Below, one piece after another: positions 41,421 through 51,430 of a stretch of 64,000 bases of DNA (its first letter is position 1; each line of letters begins with the position of its first letter). Source of the stretch: Veillonella dispar (GTDB lineage: Bacteria; Bacillota; Negativicutes; Veillonellales; Veillonellaceae); the NCBI RefSeq assembly GCF_900637515.1, contig NZ_LR134375.1, positions 1,865,001-1,929,000 of the forward strand, written 5' to 3'. Made by a program: the position numbers and the translations under genes. The notes beneath the pieces were generated by a model, which worked only from the letters and a program-made list of their open reading frames with translations, ran no database searches and was not told where the DNA came from.

Positions 41421-42197
41421 ATGATGAATAAACCACTACGATTTAACATCGCACTAGGGCGTACTAAGCCTGTTAATATTCGGAACGAAGAAGTGCGCTG
41501 CCCCTTCTGTGATCGTTCAAAATTAACGGATATCCTAGATACATCGGGTCATATCATTTGGCTCATGAACAAATATCCTGTACTAGATAAAACATGGCCC
41601 ACGGTTATTATCGAAACAGAAACGGATGAAGGTGAATTTTCCACCTTACCGGCTGATGAAGCAGCCCGTATTCTCCAATTCGGCCTTGATAAATGGCGTG
41701 AAACACGAGAACGTAAAGAGTTCAAATCCGTATTATTCTTTAAAAACCATGGTTATATGTCCGGTGGTTCCATTCGTCATCCTCACAGCCAAATCATAGG
41801 CCTTGAAGATTACGATTACCACGAAGATATTACAGCTCAAAATATGGAAGGCTGGCTCTTACACGAGGATCAAGATGTGCGCATCACCTTGTCCACGCAG
41901 CCCATCATTGGCTTTTTTGAGTACAATATACGCTTTAAACCAGATGCACCTGTGCGCTCCGTAGCGCTAAGATTACAGCAAGTATTGCGTTATGTATTGC
42001 GCAGCATCGCCAATTATAGCCAGTCCTATAACTATTTTGTATATAATCTTGAGGACGGCTACGACTATATCAAGGTTGTGGCCCGTTATGTAACAACACC
42101 ACTCTATGTGGGCTACAAAATTCCTCAAACTTGCGACGAAGAGCGGGCTGCAAAAATCATCCAAGACATTGCGCCGTACTTCCACGCTTCAAAATAG
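41421..42197 (+). CDS. DUF4931 / galactose-1-phosphate uridylyltransferase-like protein
   Basis: 258 residues of the HIT/GalT superfamily. Zinc-type Cys pair CPFCDRS at about 28-34 and the GalT-like active-site motif GGSIRHPHSQIIG near 115-127, with the histidines placed as in uridylyltransferases. True GalT proteins are longer, and no galactose genes are near, so the nucleotidyl-transfer reaction is uncertain. AGGAGG precedes two adjacent ATG codons (41421, 41424); spacing slightly favours the second. Confidence 0.8.
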   Translation: MMNKPLRFNIALGRTKPVNIRNEEVRCPFCDRSKLTDILDTSGHIIWLMNKYPVLDKTWPTVIIETETDEGEFSTLPADEAARILQFGLDKWRETRERKEFKSVLFFKNHGYMSGGSIRHPHSQIIGLEDYDYHEDITAQNMEGWLLHEDQDVRITLSTQPIIGFFEYNIRFKPDAPVRSVALRLQQVLRYVLRSIANYSQSYNYFVYNLEDGYDYIKVVARYVTTPLYVGYKIPQTCDEERAAKIIQDIAPYFHASK

Positions 42198-42251
42198 TTT
42201 TGCTTATACATATTGTATCTAAATAATTTTGATATATTTGAAAGGATGTTT

Positions 42252-43064
42252 ATGAAAGTATTTGCCATCGGCGATCTCCATCTATCTGGCAATCCTCCAA
42301 CGAAGCCGATGGATATTTTTGGTCCCCATTGGGATAATCACTGGATCCGCATCAAAGAAGATTGGATGGCCCGTGTAACAGACGAAGATATAGTTTTTCT
42401 CGTAGGTGACATGAGTTGGGCCCTTCGACTAGATGAAGCAGCTTGCGATTTACAAGAAATTGCATCCATGCCGGGCAAGAAATATATGATCCGCGGCAAC
42501 CACGATTACTGGTGGGCCTCTGCCAACAAGATGCGTAACCTCATGGGCGATGCGATCACCTTTTTACAAGGTCACGGTACAGCACAGATTATTCAAACAG
42601 AAGAAGGCCCTCGCATCATTGCTTTTGGTGGAACACGCGCCTACCTCTGTCCTGGAGACTCCCATTTCACTCCTGAAACAGACCAATCCATTTACGACAG
42701 AGAACTAATGCGCACCGAAGCAGCGCTGCAAGAAATGGATAAAGCTGTAGAAACACTAATGAAATCATTCAAATCAGAAATAAATGTAGATACTACAGAC
42801 TCTGATAAAAACAATCTACCAACCATAGATATAAACAAGATACCAGTAACAAAAATCCTATTGTTACACTATCCTCCATTCAATGAATCCAATACACCCT
42901 CAGGCTTTACGGATCTCATGGAGACATACAATATAGATACGTGTATCTTTGGACATTTACACGATCAAATATCCTTTAAACGTATTCCAAAGGAGTTTGG
43001 CTTCACAAAATTAGAGCTAGTATCTGCAGACTATTTAGACTTTAGACTGAAAGAAATTATGTAA
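42252..43064 (+). CDS. Cytoplasmic metallophosphoesterase
   Basis: About 271 residues without signal or membrane segments. Calcineurin-like motifs: IGDLHLSG (D-x-H), VGDMSWAL (GD), IRGNHDYWW (GNHD), LLHYPPFNE (H) and FGHLHDQ (GHxH). The Trp-rich DHWxRI-like region after the first motif fits a group of Firmicutes proteins named only by family. Start chosen at ATG 42252 with AAAGGA six bases upstream; the frame is open from 42213. It is probably an operon with the 76-residue gene that follows 9 bases later. Confidence 0.88.
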   Translation: MKVFAIGDLHLSGNPPTKPMDIFGPHWDNHWIRIKEDWMARVTDEDIVFLVGDMSWALRLDEAACDLQEIASMPGKKYMIRGNHDYWWASANKMRNLMGDAITFLQGHGTAQIIQTEEGPRIIAFGGTRAYLCPGDSHFTPETDQSIYDRELMRTEAALQEMDKAVETLMKSFKSEINVDTTDSDKNNLPTIDINKIPVTKILLLHYPPFNESNTPSGFTDLMETYNIDTCIFGHLHDQISFKRIPKEFGFTKLELVSADYLDFRLKEIM

Positions 43065-43073
43065 GGAGAGACC

Positions 43074-43304
43074 ATGAGTCGCATTCATAAAGAACATTTA
43101 CAAGCGGGCTATATTTTTGGTGATACTATTAACCAAGAATATATTTACTTGCCCTCTGGTGAGGTAGGCACCGACCATCCGTTAGCAGTTCTGGAAACAC
43201 CGACAAAGCGTGAGGACATTACGTTGGACGAGGCAGTCCACATGATTGACACCCTTACGTTAAAACGTTGTAGCCATCCTACACTAGGGAAAAAATCATT
43301 TTAA
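43074..43304 (+). CDS. Small conserved-type protein, unknown
   Basis: 76 residues, soluble, no recognised motif. A good AAGGAGAG ribosome site precedes ATG 43074, and the gene lies between a phosphoesterase gene and a strong terminator, which supports it as real. Function unknown. Confidence 0.65.
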   Translation: MSRIHKEHLQAGYIFGDTINQEYIYLPSGEVGTDHPLAVLETPTKREDITLDEAVHMIDTLTLKRCSHPTLGKKSF

Positions 43305-43327
43305 TACTATAATGGCACTAACAAATT

Positions 43328-43355
43328 AAGCGGGTAGATATCTACCCGCTTTTTG
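43328..43355 (+). terminator. Terminator after the 76-residue gene
   Basis: A 24-base perfect palindrome centred on GATATC with a T run, 24 bases past the stop codon. Confidence 0.9.
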
Positions 43356-43393
43356 TATGGACTTATACAGTTTTTAGATGTTCTATAAAAGGA

Positions 43394-44374
43394 TTATCCC
43401 AAGAAGCCACCATGGCCCATACGAATACAATCTTCTTTTGTGATTTCATCGTCTGCGACAAGGCGTGGCAAGATTTCATCAAAAGCAGTCGGTTTGCTGA
43501 ATAATACGCCGCCTGGAACGCCGAGGATTGGCGTACCATCTGCGCAGTATGCAATACAAACCATGGATCCTGGCAATACAGGCAAACCATAAGTTACTAC
43601 GCGGTCTGCATAGCGTTTAATGGCCCCTGGTGTTAAATCGTCAGGGTCAACGCTCATGCCACCAGTACAAAAAATAATATCAGCACCAGCTTGTTTTACC
43701 TTGTCTATAGCGGCCACGATGTCGTCTGTATTATCTGTTACGATTTCATGAGCTACCTTTTTTACGCCGAATTCAGCACAACGTTCTTCAATGATTGGTG
43801 TGAATGCATCTTTAATACGGCCTTCAAATACTTCGGAGCCAGTAGTAACGATACCCATTGTTTTGCGTACGAATGGTTTTACATTGAGTAAAGGATGACC
43901 ATTAGCGATTTTCTTCGCATCCTCTACTTGTTGTTCCTCTAATAACAATGGAATACAACGCATGCCTGCTAATTTATCGCCTGCTTTCACAGGTGTATTG
44001 TTAAATCTCGTTACTATGGTAAGCTCGCCAATACTATTAATAGCATGTAAGCGATCTACATCAACTTTAAAGAGGCCGTCTACGTCTGCAATGGCTTCGA
44101 TTTTGCCTTGCGCCATAGGTCCGTCATGCATATTTTCGCTACCTGCCATATTGTACAAGGCGCGTGCCACATCCTCTTCGTGTAAGAATCCTTCATCTTC
44201 AGGCTCCATCACAAAGATATGTTCTTTACCAAGGTCTAATAATTTTGGAATATCCTCTTCCGTAATAACATGGCCTCGGCGGAACGGTGTATCTTTCACC
44301 TCGCCGATAACAATACGTACTAAATCATGTATTAATGCATGCCCTACAGCATCTTGTGTTCTAATTGATTTCAT
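43394..44374 (-). CDS. Molybdopterin-binding protein (MoeA/MogA-like domain)
   Basis: 326 residues. The C-terminal half is a MoCF-biosynthesis-type domain: MGIVTTGSEVFEGRIKDAF near 170-188 and IIFCTGGMSVDPDDLTPGAI near 238-257, then VLPGSMVCIAY and LGVPGGVLF. The N-terminal half resembles the substrate-handling part of proteins annotated as molybdopterin-binding or SAF-like (RRGHVITEEDIPKLLDLG). It may bind or chaperone molybdenum cofactor for nitrate reductase-type enzymes, none of which lie in the window. Confidence 0.85.
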   Translation of the reverse strand: MKSIRTQDAVGHALIHDLVRIVIGEVKDTPFRRGHVITEEDIPKLLDLGKEHIFVMEPEDEGFLHEEDVARALYNMAGSENMHDGPMAQGKIEAIADVDGLFKVDVDRLHAINSIGELTIVTRFNNTPVKAGDKLAGMRCIPLLLEEQQVEDAKKIANGHPLLNVKPFVRKTMGIVTTGSEVFEGRIKDAFTPIIEERCAEFGVKKVAHEIVTDNTDDIVAAIDKVKQAGADIIFCTGGMSVDPDDLTPGAIKRYADRVVTYGLPVLPGSMVCIAYCADGTPILGVPGGVLFSKPTAFDEILPRLVADDEITKEDCIRMGHGGFLG

Positions 44375-44410
44375 TTCTTTCCCCTTTAATTCAAAATTTT
44401 ATGTCATATA

Positions 44411-44485
44411 TTGAATTCTAAATTCTATTCGAATATTAAATTCTAAATTCTACTAAAATGTAAAACTCTGAATTCTATACAATGT
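44411..44485. repeat. Three degenerate 25-bp AT-rich repeats
   Basis: Units at 44411, 44436 and 44461 share the AATTCTA core (TAAATTCTAAATTCTA in the middle one). They lie just upstream of the molybdopterin-binding gene. The rest of the 44375-44639 gap is AT-rich with no feature seen. Confidence 0.6.
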
Positions 44486-44639
44486 ATGTTATAACAACAA
44501 AATGTATCTAATCCTATTCTGAATATCTTACAAATTAGTATATAAATATCTTCCGAATAAGACCTAAATAGTCTTATGTATTAATCATATAAAAACGGCT
44601 TTATATATGCTGTAACTCAAGTCACCTTATTGGCCAAGA

Positions 44640-45020
44640 TCAGATCGCACAGAGTATACGCGCAAGTAATACACCAATCCAGCAAAGGATTAAGCCCCCT
44701 ACAACTTGTACAAAGCCATAGAATAAAGCTTGTACATAGGACTCAGACATCATCAGTTGTAGCATTTCAAAAGCAAAAGTGGAGAATGTTGTAAATGCAC
44801 CTAGCCCACCTACAACTAAGAAAAATCTCGCCAACTGTGGTAAGTCTGGCTTTTGCATGTATAGCCCTAGTACAAGGCCAATAATGAGGCAACCGATAAG
44901 GTTTACTACGACCGTTCCATACGGAAAAGAGCTCACCTTTGTCATAACCCATTCACCAAGAGCCATACGACATAACGCTCCAACGGCTCCACCGAGGGCA
45001 ACTGCAATGTATTTTTCCAT
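44640..45020 (-). CDS. crcB: Fluoride exporter of the CrcB/Fluc family
   Basis: Dimeric fluoride channel, 126 residues, four membrane helices. Conserved features: GGAVGALCRMALGEW at the start, the polar VNLIGCLIIG helix with the key Asn, and GGLGAFTTFSTFAFE with the Phe-box and central sodium site region. A single gene, as expected when a longer Fluc forms a homodimer. No fluoride riboswitch was recognised upstream. Confidence 0.93.
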   Translation of the reverse strand: MEKYIAVALGGAVGALCRMALGEWVMTKVSSFPYGTVVVNLIGCLIIGLVLGLYMQKPDLPQLARFFLVVGGLGAFTTFSTFAFEMLQLMMSESYVQALFYGFVQVVGGLILCWIGVLLARILCAI

Positions 45021-45172
45021 ATTGCCTCCACTACTTACAGTACTATCCTACGATTTTCACAATACGTGTAATTATCTGAAATAACCGATAATTATCTAGT
45101 TTTCTATATTAGTCAATCACCAATAGTCTCAGTATACTATATTTAGAGAGCAGGGAAAAGGAAGGAATCCCT

Positions 45173-45562
45173 ATGAAATCTGCATCGACACCTCTAACTG
45201 AGCTACGAATCAACACCTATGAAGATCCGGTCTTACAGCATCAGTATGTTTGTTTAGGCCATAAAATTGCCCATATTCGCATATCTCTAAACATGTCTCA
45301 ATATGAGCTAGCACACCACGTGGGCATTAGCCGCAGTTATTTAAGCAAGCTAGAATGTGGTACAGGCATATCTGGCATGTCCTTAGAGATTCTATTTAAA
45401 ATCGCTGAAGCATTCCAAATTGACGTAGCGCAACTCGTAAGGCTGCGCATCGTAGATTATAAAAGCTGTAATGCGCATCTTTCATCACACTACAAACGAT
45501 TAGAGTTTCTAAATCATACGAGGAACAGTACACCAGCTAAAGCCGAGCCAAAACTAAGTTAA
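45173..45562 (+). CDS. XRE family helix-turn-helix regulator
   Basis: 129 residues with one Cro/C1-type domain at about residues 28-80 (IRISLNMSQYELAHHVGISRSYLSKLECG then SLEILFKIAEAFQIDVAQLV). No sensor domain beyond it. A GGAAGGAAT site precedes ATG 45173. Target genes are unknown; it is divergent from crcB. Confidence 0.88.
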   Translation: MKSASTPLTELRINTYEDPVLQHQYVCLGHKIAHIRISLNMSQYELAHHVGISRSYLSKLECGTGISGMSLEILFKIAEAFQIDVAQLVRLRIVDYKSCNAHLSSHYKRLEFLNHTRNSTPAKAEPKLS

Positions 45563-45594
45563 ATTAATCAAATACTCTAAAATCGATCCTACAG

Positions 45595-45621
45595 AAAAAG
45601 CCCCGCCAACGGTGGAGCCTT
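45595..45621 (-). terminator. Terminator of the GntR-type regulator gene
   Basis: AGGCTCCACC pairs with GGCGGGGCTT (one mismatch, two wobbles), then a T run on the minus strand, 27 bases past the stop codon. Confidence 0.65.
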
Positions 45622-45647
45622 TCATATAGTATGCCCAATTAAAGGCA

Positions 45648-46355
45648 TTATACTTCATTAAGTTTTTTATGTTGTACCTCAGCATTTGCTTTTTTGAAGA
45701 TAAATGCATTATTAATGTGCTGACGCATAGCATTTTCTGCTGCCACTTCATCATGACGCTCAATAGCATCTACGATATGATCATGTTCATCGTCGCAATC
45801 ATGTGTACGCACTGCATTGAAGGAGCTGATGTACATATCGCGATTAACGCGTTCACGGAAGCTCGCAAGGTATTCTACAACGCGTTCATTACCAGAGTAA
45901 TGAGCGATCATTGTATGGAATCGACTGTTTACTTCAACACGTTCTGTAGCATCTTCAATTTCATGCATTTCTTTACAAATCTCACGTAATTCTTTAATTT
46001 GTTCGTCTGTAGCATGACGTGCACAAAGTCTTGCACCAAGGCCTTCCATTACTTCACGCACTTGATACAACGCAACGATTTCCTCTGGAGTATCGGACTT
46101 TACAGTAACGCCCTTCCAAGGAACAATCACTACGAGATTATCCTTCGCCAATTTGCGGAATGCTTCACGCACAGGTGTAGCACTCACTTGCAATTGCTCT
46201 GCAATTTTTACTTCGTTAAGCTTTTCTTGCGGCATCAATTCGCCTGTTAAGATAGCTGTTTTTAATGTCAAATAAACTTGTTCACTGAGCGGCAAGCGTT
46301 CAATGGAATCCACTGCGGATAATTTATATTTATCTTTCGAATCTTGTTTTCCCAT
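45648..46355 (-). CDS. GntR family regulator with FCD domain
   Basis: 235 residues. N-terminal winged helix (LSEQVYLTLKTAILTG then LNEVKIAEQLQVSATPVREAFRKLAKDNLV, residues 19-68) and a C-terminal all-helical FCD ligand domain whose metal-binding residues fit FHTMIAHYSGN and the HDHIVDAIERHD region. FadR/LldR-type regulators of this class often respond to organic acids such as lactate or glucuronate. The lut operon is 18 kb away, so a link is only possible. Confidence 0.92.
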   Translation of the reverse strand: MGKQDSKDKYKLSAVDSIERLPLSEQVYLTLKTAILTGELMPQEKLNEVKIAEQLQVSATPVREAFRKLAKDNLVVIVPWKGVTVKSDTPEEIVALYQVREVMEGLGARLCARHATDEQIKELREICKEMHEIEDATERVEVNSRFHTMIAHYSGNERVVEYLASFRERVNRDMYISSFNAVRTHDCDDEHDHIVDAIERHDEVAAENAMRQHINNAFIFKKANAEVQHKKLNEV

Positions 46356-46571
46356 TACTATCCCCTAATCTTATATCCCGTTATATCTTTCATACTTTCA
46401 AAGAACGGCTAAAATGAGTATAATATATTGTACGATATATTTTTTATTTTGAATAAATATGTCATATATGATTTAGTGCATATAATACAATTATAGAGCC
46501 CATATCTAAGACTGTCAATTTAACGATAGATAATAGCTATATCTCATTTTTGAAAGTAAGGAAGTTATATC

Positions 46572-47513
46572 ATGAGCCGTTGTTTGGTAATCATAAACCC
46601 TGTATCGGGTGGCGGTGCGGCGCGCCGATATGCCCTCGATTTACAATGGAAATTGAGCACCTTATTCGAAACGATTGAGGTCAAATTCACCACCGGTGAA
46701 GGAGATGCTACACGTTTTGCTAAGGATGCTTGCGAACGCGGATTCGATGCTGTATTCTGCATGGGTGGTGACGGCACCGTAAATGAAACCGTAAACGGTA
46801 TTGCCCAAGGGGGCTTCAAATCTACCTTTGGTTTTATACCAGTAGGTACTGTTAACGATATGTCTCGTGCCCTTGGCATTCACCAAAATCCAACACAAGC
46901 GATCAAACGTATTAATATCAATCAAACTCGTACCATTGATATCGGTCGTTGCAATGATAAATATTTCTGCAACAACATCGCAGCCGGTGTTATTCCAAAG
47001 GTAATCGAAGAGGTTACTCCAAAGGAAAAAAGTATTTTAGGCCCACTCGCCTACTTCTTGCGCGCCGGCCAAGCATTGTTCACAACGAAGGACTATACCT
47101 ATCGCATCCAAACAGAGAACGATGATTTTATTTGTAAATCCCCGCTCGTGTTAGCATTGCTTACCAATGTAGTATCTAGCTTTGAACGCTTTATGCCAGA
47201 AGCCTCTGTAGACGATGGCTATATGCGTATCATCATTTTCAAGGAATATTTCATTCTCGATATTCTCAGCGTACTACCACTCATCATTAGTGGCGCCATT
47301 TATAACTCCCGTTATACAACAACGCTAACCGTTAAAAAAGCTCATATTGAACTATTATCTAATATCGGTGATTTACCTACTAATATGGACGGCGATCAAG
47401 GTCCATCCATGCCGGTAGATATCGAAGTATTGCCGCGTGTACTAAAAGTATTTGCACCAGCAAAGCACAAAAAGAAAAAGGCTTTGAATTTGCCTATATT
47501 ACCGCATATATAA
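46572..47513 (+). CDS. Diacylglycerol kinase-type lipid kinase (YegS/DgkB family)
   Basis: Cytoplasmic or membrane-associated kinase, 313 residues, that phosphorylates diacylglycerol or a related lipid. The nucleotide-binding signature MGGDGTVNETVNGI lies near residue 63, after the IINPVSGGGAARR N-terminus; FIPVGTVNDMSRALGI is the second conserved block, and the C-terminal part (DVEVLP-like, NMDGDQGPSMPVDIEVLP) completes the fold. AAGGAAG precedes ATG 46572. Ends at a strong terminator. Confidence 0.9.
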   Translation: MSRCLVIINPVSGGGAARRYALDLQWKLSTLFETIEVKFTTGEGDATRFAKDACERGFDAVFCMGGDGTVNETVNGIAQGGFKSTFGFIPVGTVNDMSRALGIHQNPTQAIKRININQTRTIDIGRCNDKYFCNNIAAGVIPKVIEEVTPKEKSILGPLAYFLRAGQALFTTKDYTYRIQTENDDFICKSPLVLALLTNVVSSFERFMPEASVDDGYMRIIIFKEYFILDILSVLPLIISGAIYNSRYTTTLTVKKAHIELLSNIGDLPTNMDGDQGPSMPVDIEVLPRVLKVFAPAKHKKKKALNLPILPHI

Positions 47514-47516
47514 CAC

Positions 47517-47551
47517 AAAAGCTCTCTATCAAAAGATAGAGAGCTTTTTTT
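47517..47551 (+). terminator. Terminator after the lipid kinase gene
   Basis: A 14-bp perfect stem (AAAAGCTCTCTATC with its complement), 4-base loop and a T7 run. Confidence 0.92.
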
Positions 47552-47629
47552 ATGTGTATTACATATCTAATTGCTACGACATATTACACACGAATAGAGA
47601 AATCCGCTAATCATATGTAGATGGCTAAA

Positions 47630-50600
47630 TTAATCTACAACAATTGTATCATGCAAGCGGAAGCTATAGATATAGCATGCTTTCACTGGCATCCCCGTCA
47701 ATCGCTGTAAGGCCTCTTTATAAAGGTCCATTTGGATTTTATAGCGCTTGATCAGATCTTCCCCAGATTTAACGCGGTCCGTCTTGTAATCTACGAGAAC
47801 CCATTCGCCGTCCTCTTCAAAGGCAGTATCGATAATACCTTGAAGGAATAGATTTTCCCCATCTTCAAGCGTATCGTATACCCGTTTGCCTTCAAAGAGC
47901 ATACTGAACGGCAGCTCTCGTTCAATGCGCTTAGCGTTGATAAGACGTTTCCCAAGATCAGAATTGAAGAATTTATATAAACTTGTATCACTTAATAAAT
48001 TTCGTTCTTCCTCTGTGAAAGTCCCTTTCGTTACAAGTGCATCAAGTTCTTTTGTTAAAGAATCCTGCGTGTACTCAGCAAGAGGTAACCACTGCATAGC
48101 CTCATGCATTAAGGTACCCCATTGAGCCCCTGTTAACACATCCTCTTCGGACTGTAACGCCTGTGGTTTGCGACCGAATACAGAATTCGCTAAATCATCG
48201 GATTGACCTAAAATCGCACCTGAAACAGCTCGTTGAGAGCCAGCCTCTACCATATCTACTGCTTCAGTAGGTGTATTAAGAGTATCAATTGTCCCTGCTT
48301 CTAGTTCTCGTTCTTGGAATCGTCGTTTTAATTCACTAACAGAGATTTTAGCAGTCCGTCGTGTGGCATCGTTGTACGGATAGGTATAGTTAAAGCGGTC
48401 TACTATTTCCTGTGGTAATTCTACAGCATTAACAGCTTTTAACTCACGTACCTTGTTGATAGTGGTTTCGTCAATATCTGCTTTATAATCGAGATCACCA
48501 TAAAGAGAGCCATCGTGAATTTCAACCTTGATACGACATTTCTTGTCTGGTAAGTCAAAATAGGTAGGCCCTTCGTACTCAATGGCTACACGCAATGGAT
48601 TGCCGCCGTCTAAATGACGAGCAAAGCCCATAATGAGCCAATCTAAATACGTATTGGCTTGGGTAATAATATCTGTAGGTAGTTGTTGCCCCTCTACAGA
48701 GGCAGCATTTTTAATGAGTTCACCTAATGTGCTCAACCCACCCTTAGAATTTTTAAAGCCTTTCACAAAGCCCGTCATAAACAGCTTATCTCGTGCTCGT
48801 GTTAACGCTACATAAAGAATACGCTGTTCCTCGGCTTTCAGGGCCGCCTCTTTGACGTCTTTCACATAGAACCACGGCATAGTCGGGAAGGATACCCGAA
48901 TATCTGTGAAGTATCCCTTTAAGCCAAGGCCTGCGTTCTTATCGATAAGAAGCTCAGAGCGAAGGTCCATCATATTGAATTTCTTTTGCATCCCAGACAG
49001 GAATACAACAGGGAACTCAAGGCCCTTACTCTTATGAATGGTCATGACGCGCACTACATTGTCCGCTTCACTGACCACATTGGCAAGTGGCATATCTTGA
49101 TTGCTATCGCGCAAGCTTTCAACAAAGCGCAAGAATCTAAAGAGTCCACGGAAGCCAGAGGCTTCATACCCTTTAGCGCGGTCATATAAGGCGAGCACAT
49201 TTGCTCGACGCACAAGACCATTCGGCATAGCCCCTACATAATTTACGTAATCTTGAGATTCGTAAATATCCCACAATAAATCGGTCACACCGTGACGACG
49301 CGACAAGGTACGCCAACGCTCCATATGTCCAATAAAGGATAATAAGCGCTCATCTTGAGCCTCTTCTGCATAAGCTGGCATGAGAGACCACAATGAACCC
49401 TCACCAGAGAGACGCAAAGCACCTAATTCGTTTGCATCAAGCCCAACTAATCCAGAGTGCAATACCGCTGCCATCGGCAAGTCTTGTTCAGGATTGTCTA
49501 TGATGGATAGCAACGCTAGTAAAAGCTGAATTTCTTGGGCTTCAAAATACCCATCCCGTTCATTTACCACCGCAGGGATACCTGCTTGGCGCATGACCTC
49601 TACGGCACGGGTGCCCCACCCCGCCAAGGATCTGCGCAAAATCGCAAAGTCTCGCCACTCGATTTGACGGAATGTACCATCTGGATTTTGCACCTGCTTC
49701 TTAGCAGCGTGAATTTCCTTAATCTTTTGAATAATGAAATCTAGCTCGCGTTCGTTGTTCTCAGGGTCATCCCCTTCGTCTTCATCGCTTTCACTAGCAC
49801 CGAGGGTATCCTTGCTCACATCTAAAAGCTGCAATTCAACATCGCCTCCAACCCAGTCCTCAGGCGCATTCTCTACGATACGGCCAGGAATGAGGGATTC
49901 AGCCTCAGTATAATTGAGCTCCGCCGCCTCTTCTGTCATAATTTGATAGAACAAGAAATTCGTGGCAGCCAAGATATTTTCGTGAGATCGGAAGTTCTTC
50001 GCCAAATCGATACGGCGTTCTACCGCATCATTACCACCGTAGGTGTTATATTTCTCCATAAATAGAGAGCTATCCGCCATACGGAAGCTATAAATGGCCT
50101 GCTTCACGTCACCTACGTAGAACCGATTGTCGACGCGAGAAATCAAGTTGATAATCGTCTCTTGCACACCGTTCGTATCTTGGTATTCGTCGACCATGAT
50201 CTCTTTGAAAGTATCTTGCAGCTCCTTCGCCACGTCAGACGGCTGAGGATCATCCTCTGTACCAGGCTCAACGAGAAGGGCTAAACATAGATGCTCCAAG
50301 TCACTAAAGTCCATAATGCCTTGCTCTTGCTTCATGTCCCGATAGGCTTGGTGGAACGCAATGGTGAGCTCCACAAGACCTTCAATGATAGGATATTGAG
50401 CTTTGAACTGCTCTTGCAAGGTAGCTTCTGGCACTGTGAATACAGAAGCTTGCATGGCTTTTAGGTCATCCTTATTTTGAGCACCTAAGGATTTAAACTC
50501 AGCTACTAATATAGGGTCATAGGATTGAGCCTCTTTTGAACCCATGCGGAACTGATCTTTAATAAAGGTGTCTATATGCTTACACGCTTCGCCCATATCA

Positions 50601-51430
50601 TCCCAGGTTTGAGCATTTGAAAGCATGCCTAGTGCAGCCAATTGGTTATCATATATGTTTTGCCATTTATGAGGCCCCACTGGATCTAGCAAGATTTGTT
50701 CCATCCGCTCTAAGCGCTCACGAATACGGTCTATAACAGCTATATGTTGATCCCACATATATTGGCCCCATAGCGTATCGCTTGGGTTTATTTCCATTGC
50801 CTCTTTATAAGGTGCTAATGCTTTACGTAGCCATCCATCAGGATTAGCAAGGGACATAGCGTAGTTATACAAAGACATAATCTTTGCCGTTAAGCCTGCA
50901 TCAGATTTATCATCGCTGAAAAAGTCCGCCAATTCATAGATATTATAAAGGCCCTCTTCATAGGATTTAGTCAATAAATCGGCTAATACCTCTTGTTGTA
51001 AGAGTGCCATTTCTGCTTCGTTACCAATGCGAGCCGTTGGATTAATATCAAGCTTATAGAAATAGGAACGAATCACCCATTGGCAGAAAGAATGCAACGT
51101 AGAGATATGAGCAGATGGTAAGAGATTAAGCTGTCGTTCAAGACGCTGCTGCATAGCCTCATCATCAGTAGACTCCATGGCTTTTGCTAAGGCAAGCCCA
51201 ATACGAGCACTCATCTCTTGTGCCGCCGCCTTTGTAAAGGTTACAACCATGAGCTCTTGCACAGATAAAGGATTATCCATATCTTTAAGACGCGTAATAA
51301 TACGCTCTACGAGAACAGCAGTCTTACCCGAGCCAGCCGCCGCCGCTACGAGCAAGGTTTGATTATCTAAGGACGAATCCTTAGGCGCTATGATGGCAGA
51401 CTCCTGCTCTGGCGTCCATTTAACACCCAT
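47630..51430 (-). CDS. addA: ATP-dependent helicase/nuclease subunit A
   Basis: Subunit of the AddAB helicase-nuclease that resects double-strand breaks and feeds RecA, the Firmicutes counterpart of RecBCD. Walker A AAAGSGKTAVL at about 30-40, motif II VDEYQDTNGVQ, motif III YVGDVKQAIYSFR, motif V/VI VMTIHKSKGLEFP and YVALTRARDKL. The C-terminal RecB-type nuclease has the Asp-Lys of LVDYKTDRV. 1266 residues from ATG 51430, chosen because GGAGG lies 8 bases upstream; the codon overlaps the end of addB by 11 bases, so translation is coupled. Confidence 0.97.
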   Translation of the reverse strand: MGVKWTPEQESAIIAPKDSSLDNQTLLVAAAAGSGKTAVLVERIITRLKDMDNPLSVQELMVVTFTKAAAQEMSARIGLALAKAMESTDDEAMQQRLERQLNLLPSAHISTLHSFCQWVIRSYFYKLDINPTARIGNEAEMALLQQEVLADLLTKSYEEGLYNIYELADFFSDDKSDAGLTAKIMSLYNYAMSLANPDGWLRKALAPYKEAMEINPSDTLWGQYMWDQHIAVIDRIRERLERMEQILLDPVGPHKWQNIYDNQLAALGMLSNAQTWDDMGEACKHIDTFIKDQFRMGSKEAQSYDPILVAEFKSLGAQNKDDLKAMQASVFTVPEATLQEQFKAQYPIIEGLVELTIAFHQAYRDMKQEQGIMDFSDLEHLCLALLVEPGTEDDPQPSDVAKELQDTFKEIMVDEYQDTNGVQETIINLISRVDNRFYVGDVKQAIYSFRMADSSLFMEKYNTYGGNDAVERRIDLAKNFRSHENILAATNFLFYQIMTEEAAELNYTEAESLIPGRIVENAPEDWVGGDVELQLLDVSKDTLGASESDEDEGDDPENNERELDFIIQKIKEIHAAKKQVQNPDGTFRQIEWRDFAILRRSLAGWGTRAVEVMRQAGIPAVVNERDGYFEAQEIQLLLALLSIIDNPEQDLPMAAVLHSGLVGLDANELGALRLSGEGSLWSLMPAYAEEAQDERLLSFIGHMERWRTLSRRHGVTDLLWDIYESQDYVNYVGAMPNGLVRRANVLALYDRAKGYEASGFRGLFRFLRFVESLRDSNQDMPLANVVSEADNVVRVMTIHKSKGLEFPVVFLSGMQKKFNMMDLRSELLIDKNAGLGLKGYFTDIRVSFPTMPWFYVKDVKEAALKAEEQRILYVALTRARDKLFMTGFVKGFKNSKGGLSTLGELIKNAASVEGQQLPTDIITQANTYLDWLIMGFARHLDGGNPLRVAIEYEGPTYFDLPDKKCRIKVEIHDGSLYGDLDYKADIDETTINKVRELKAVNAVELPQEIVDRFNYTYPYNDATRRTAKISVSELKRRFQERELEAGTIDTLNTPTEAVDMVEAGSQRAVSGAILGQSDDLANSVFGRKPQALQSEEDVLTGAQWGTLMHEAMQWLPLAEYTQDSLTKELDALVTKGTFTEEERNLLSDTSLYKFFNSDLGKRLINAKRIERELPFSMLFEGKRVYDTLEDGENLFLQGIIDTAFEEDGEWVLVDYKTDRVKSGEDLIKRYKIQMDLYKEALQRLTGMPVKACYIYSFRLHDTIVVD

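Noticed and set aside
45021-45172. Fluoride riboswitch upstream of crcB
   Set aside because: I looked for the conserved fluoride-aptamer core in this short gap and found nothing resembling it.
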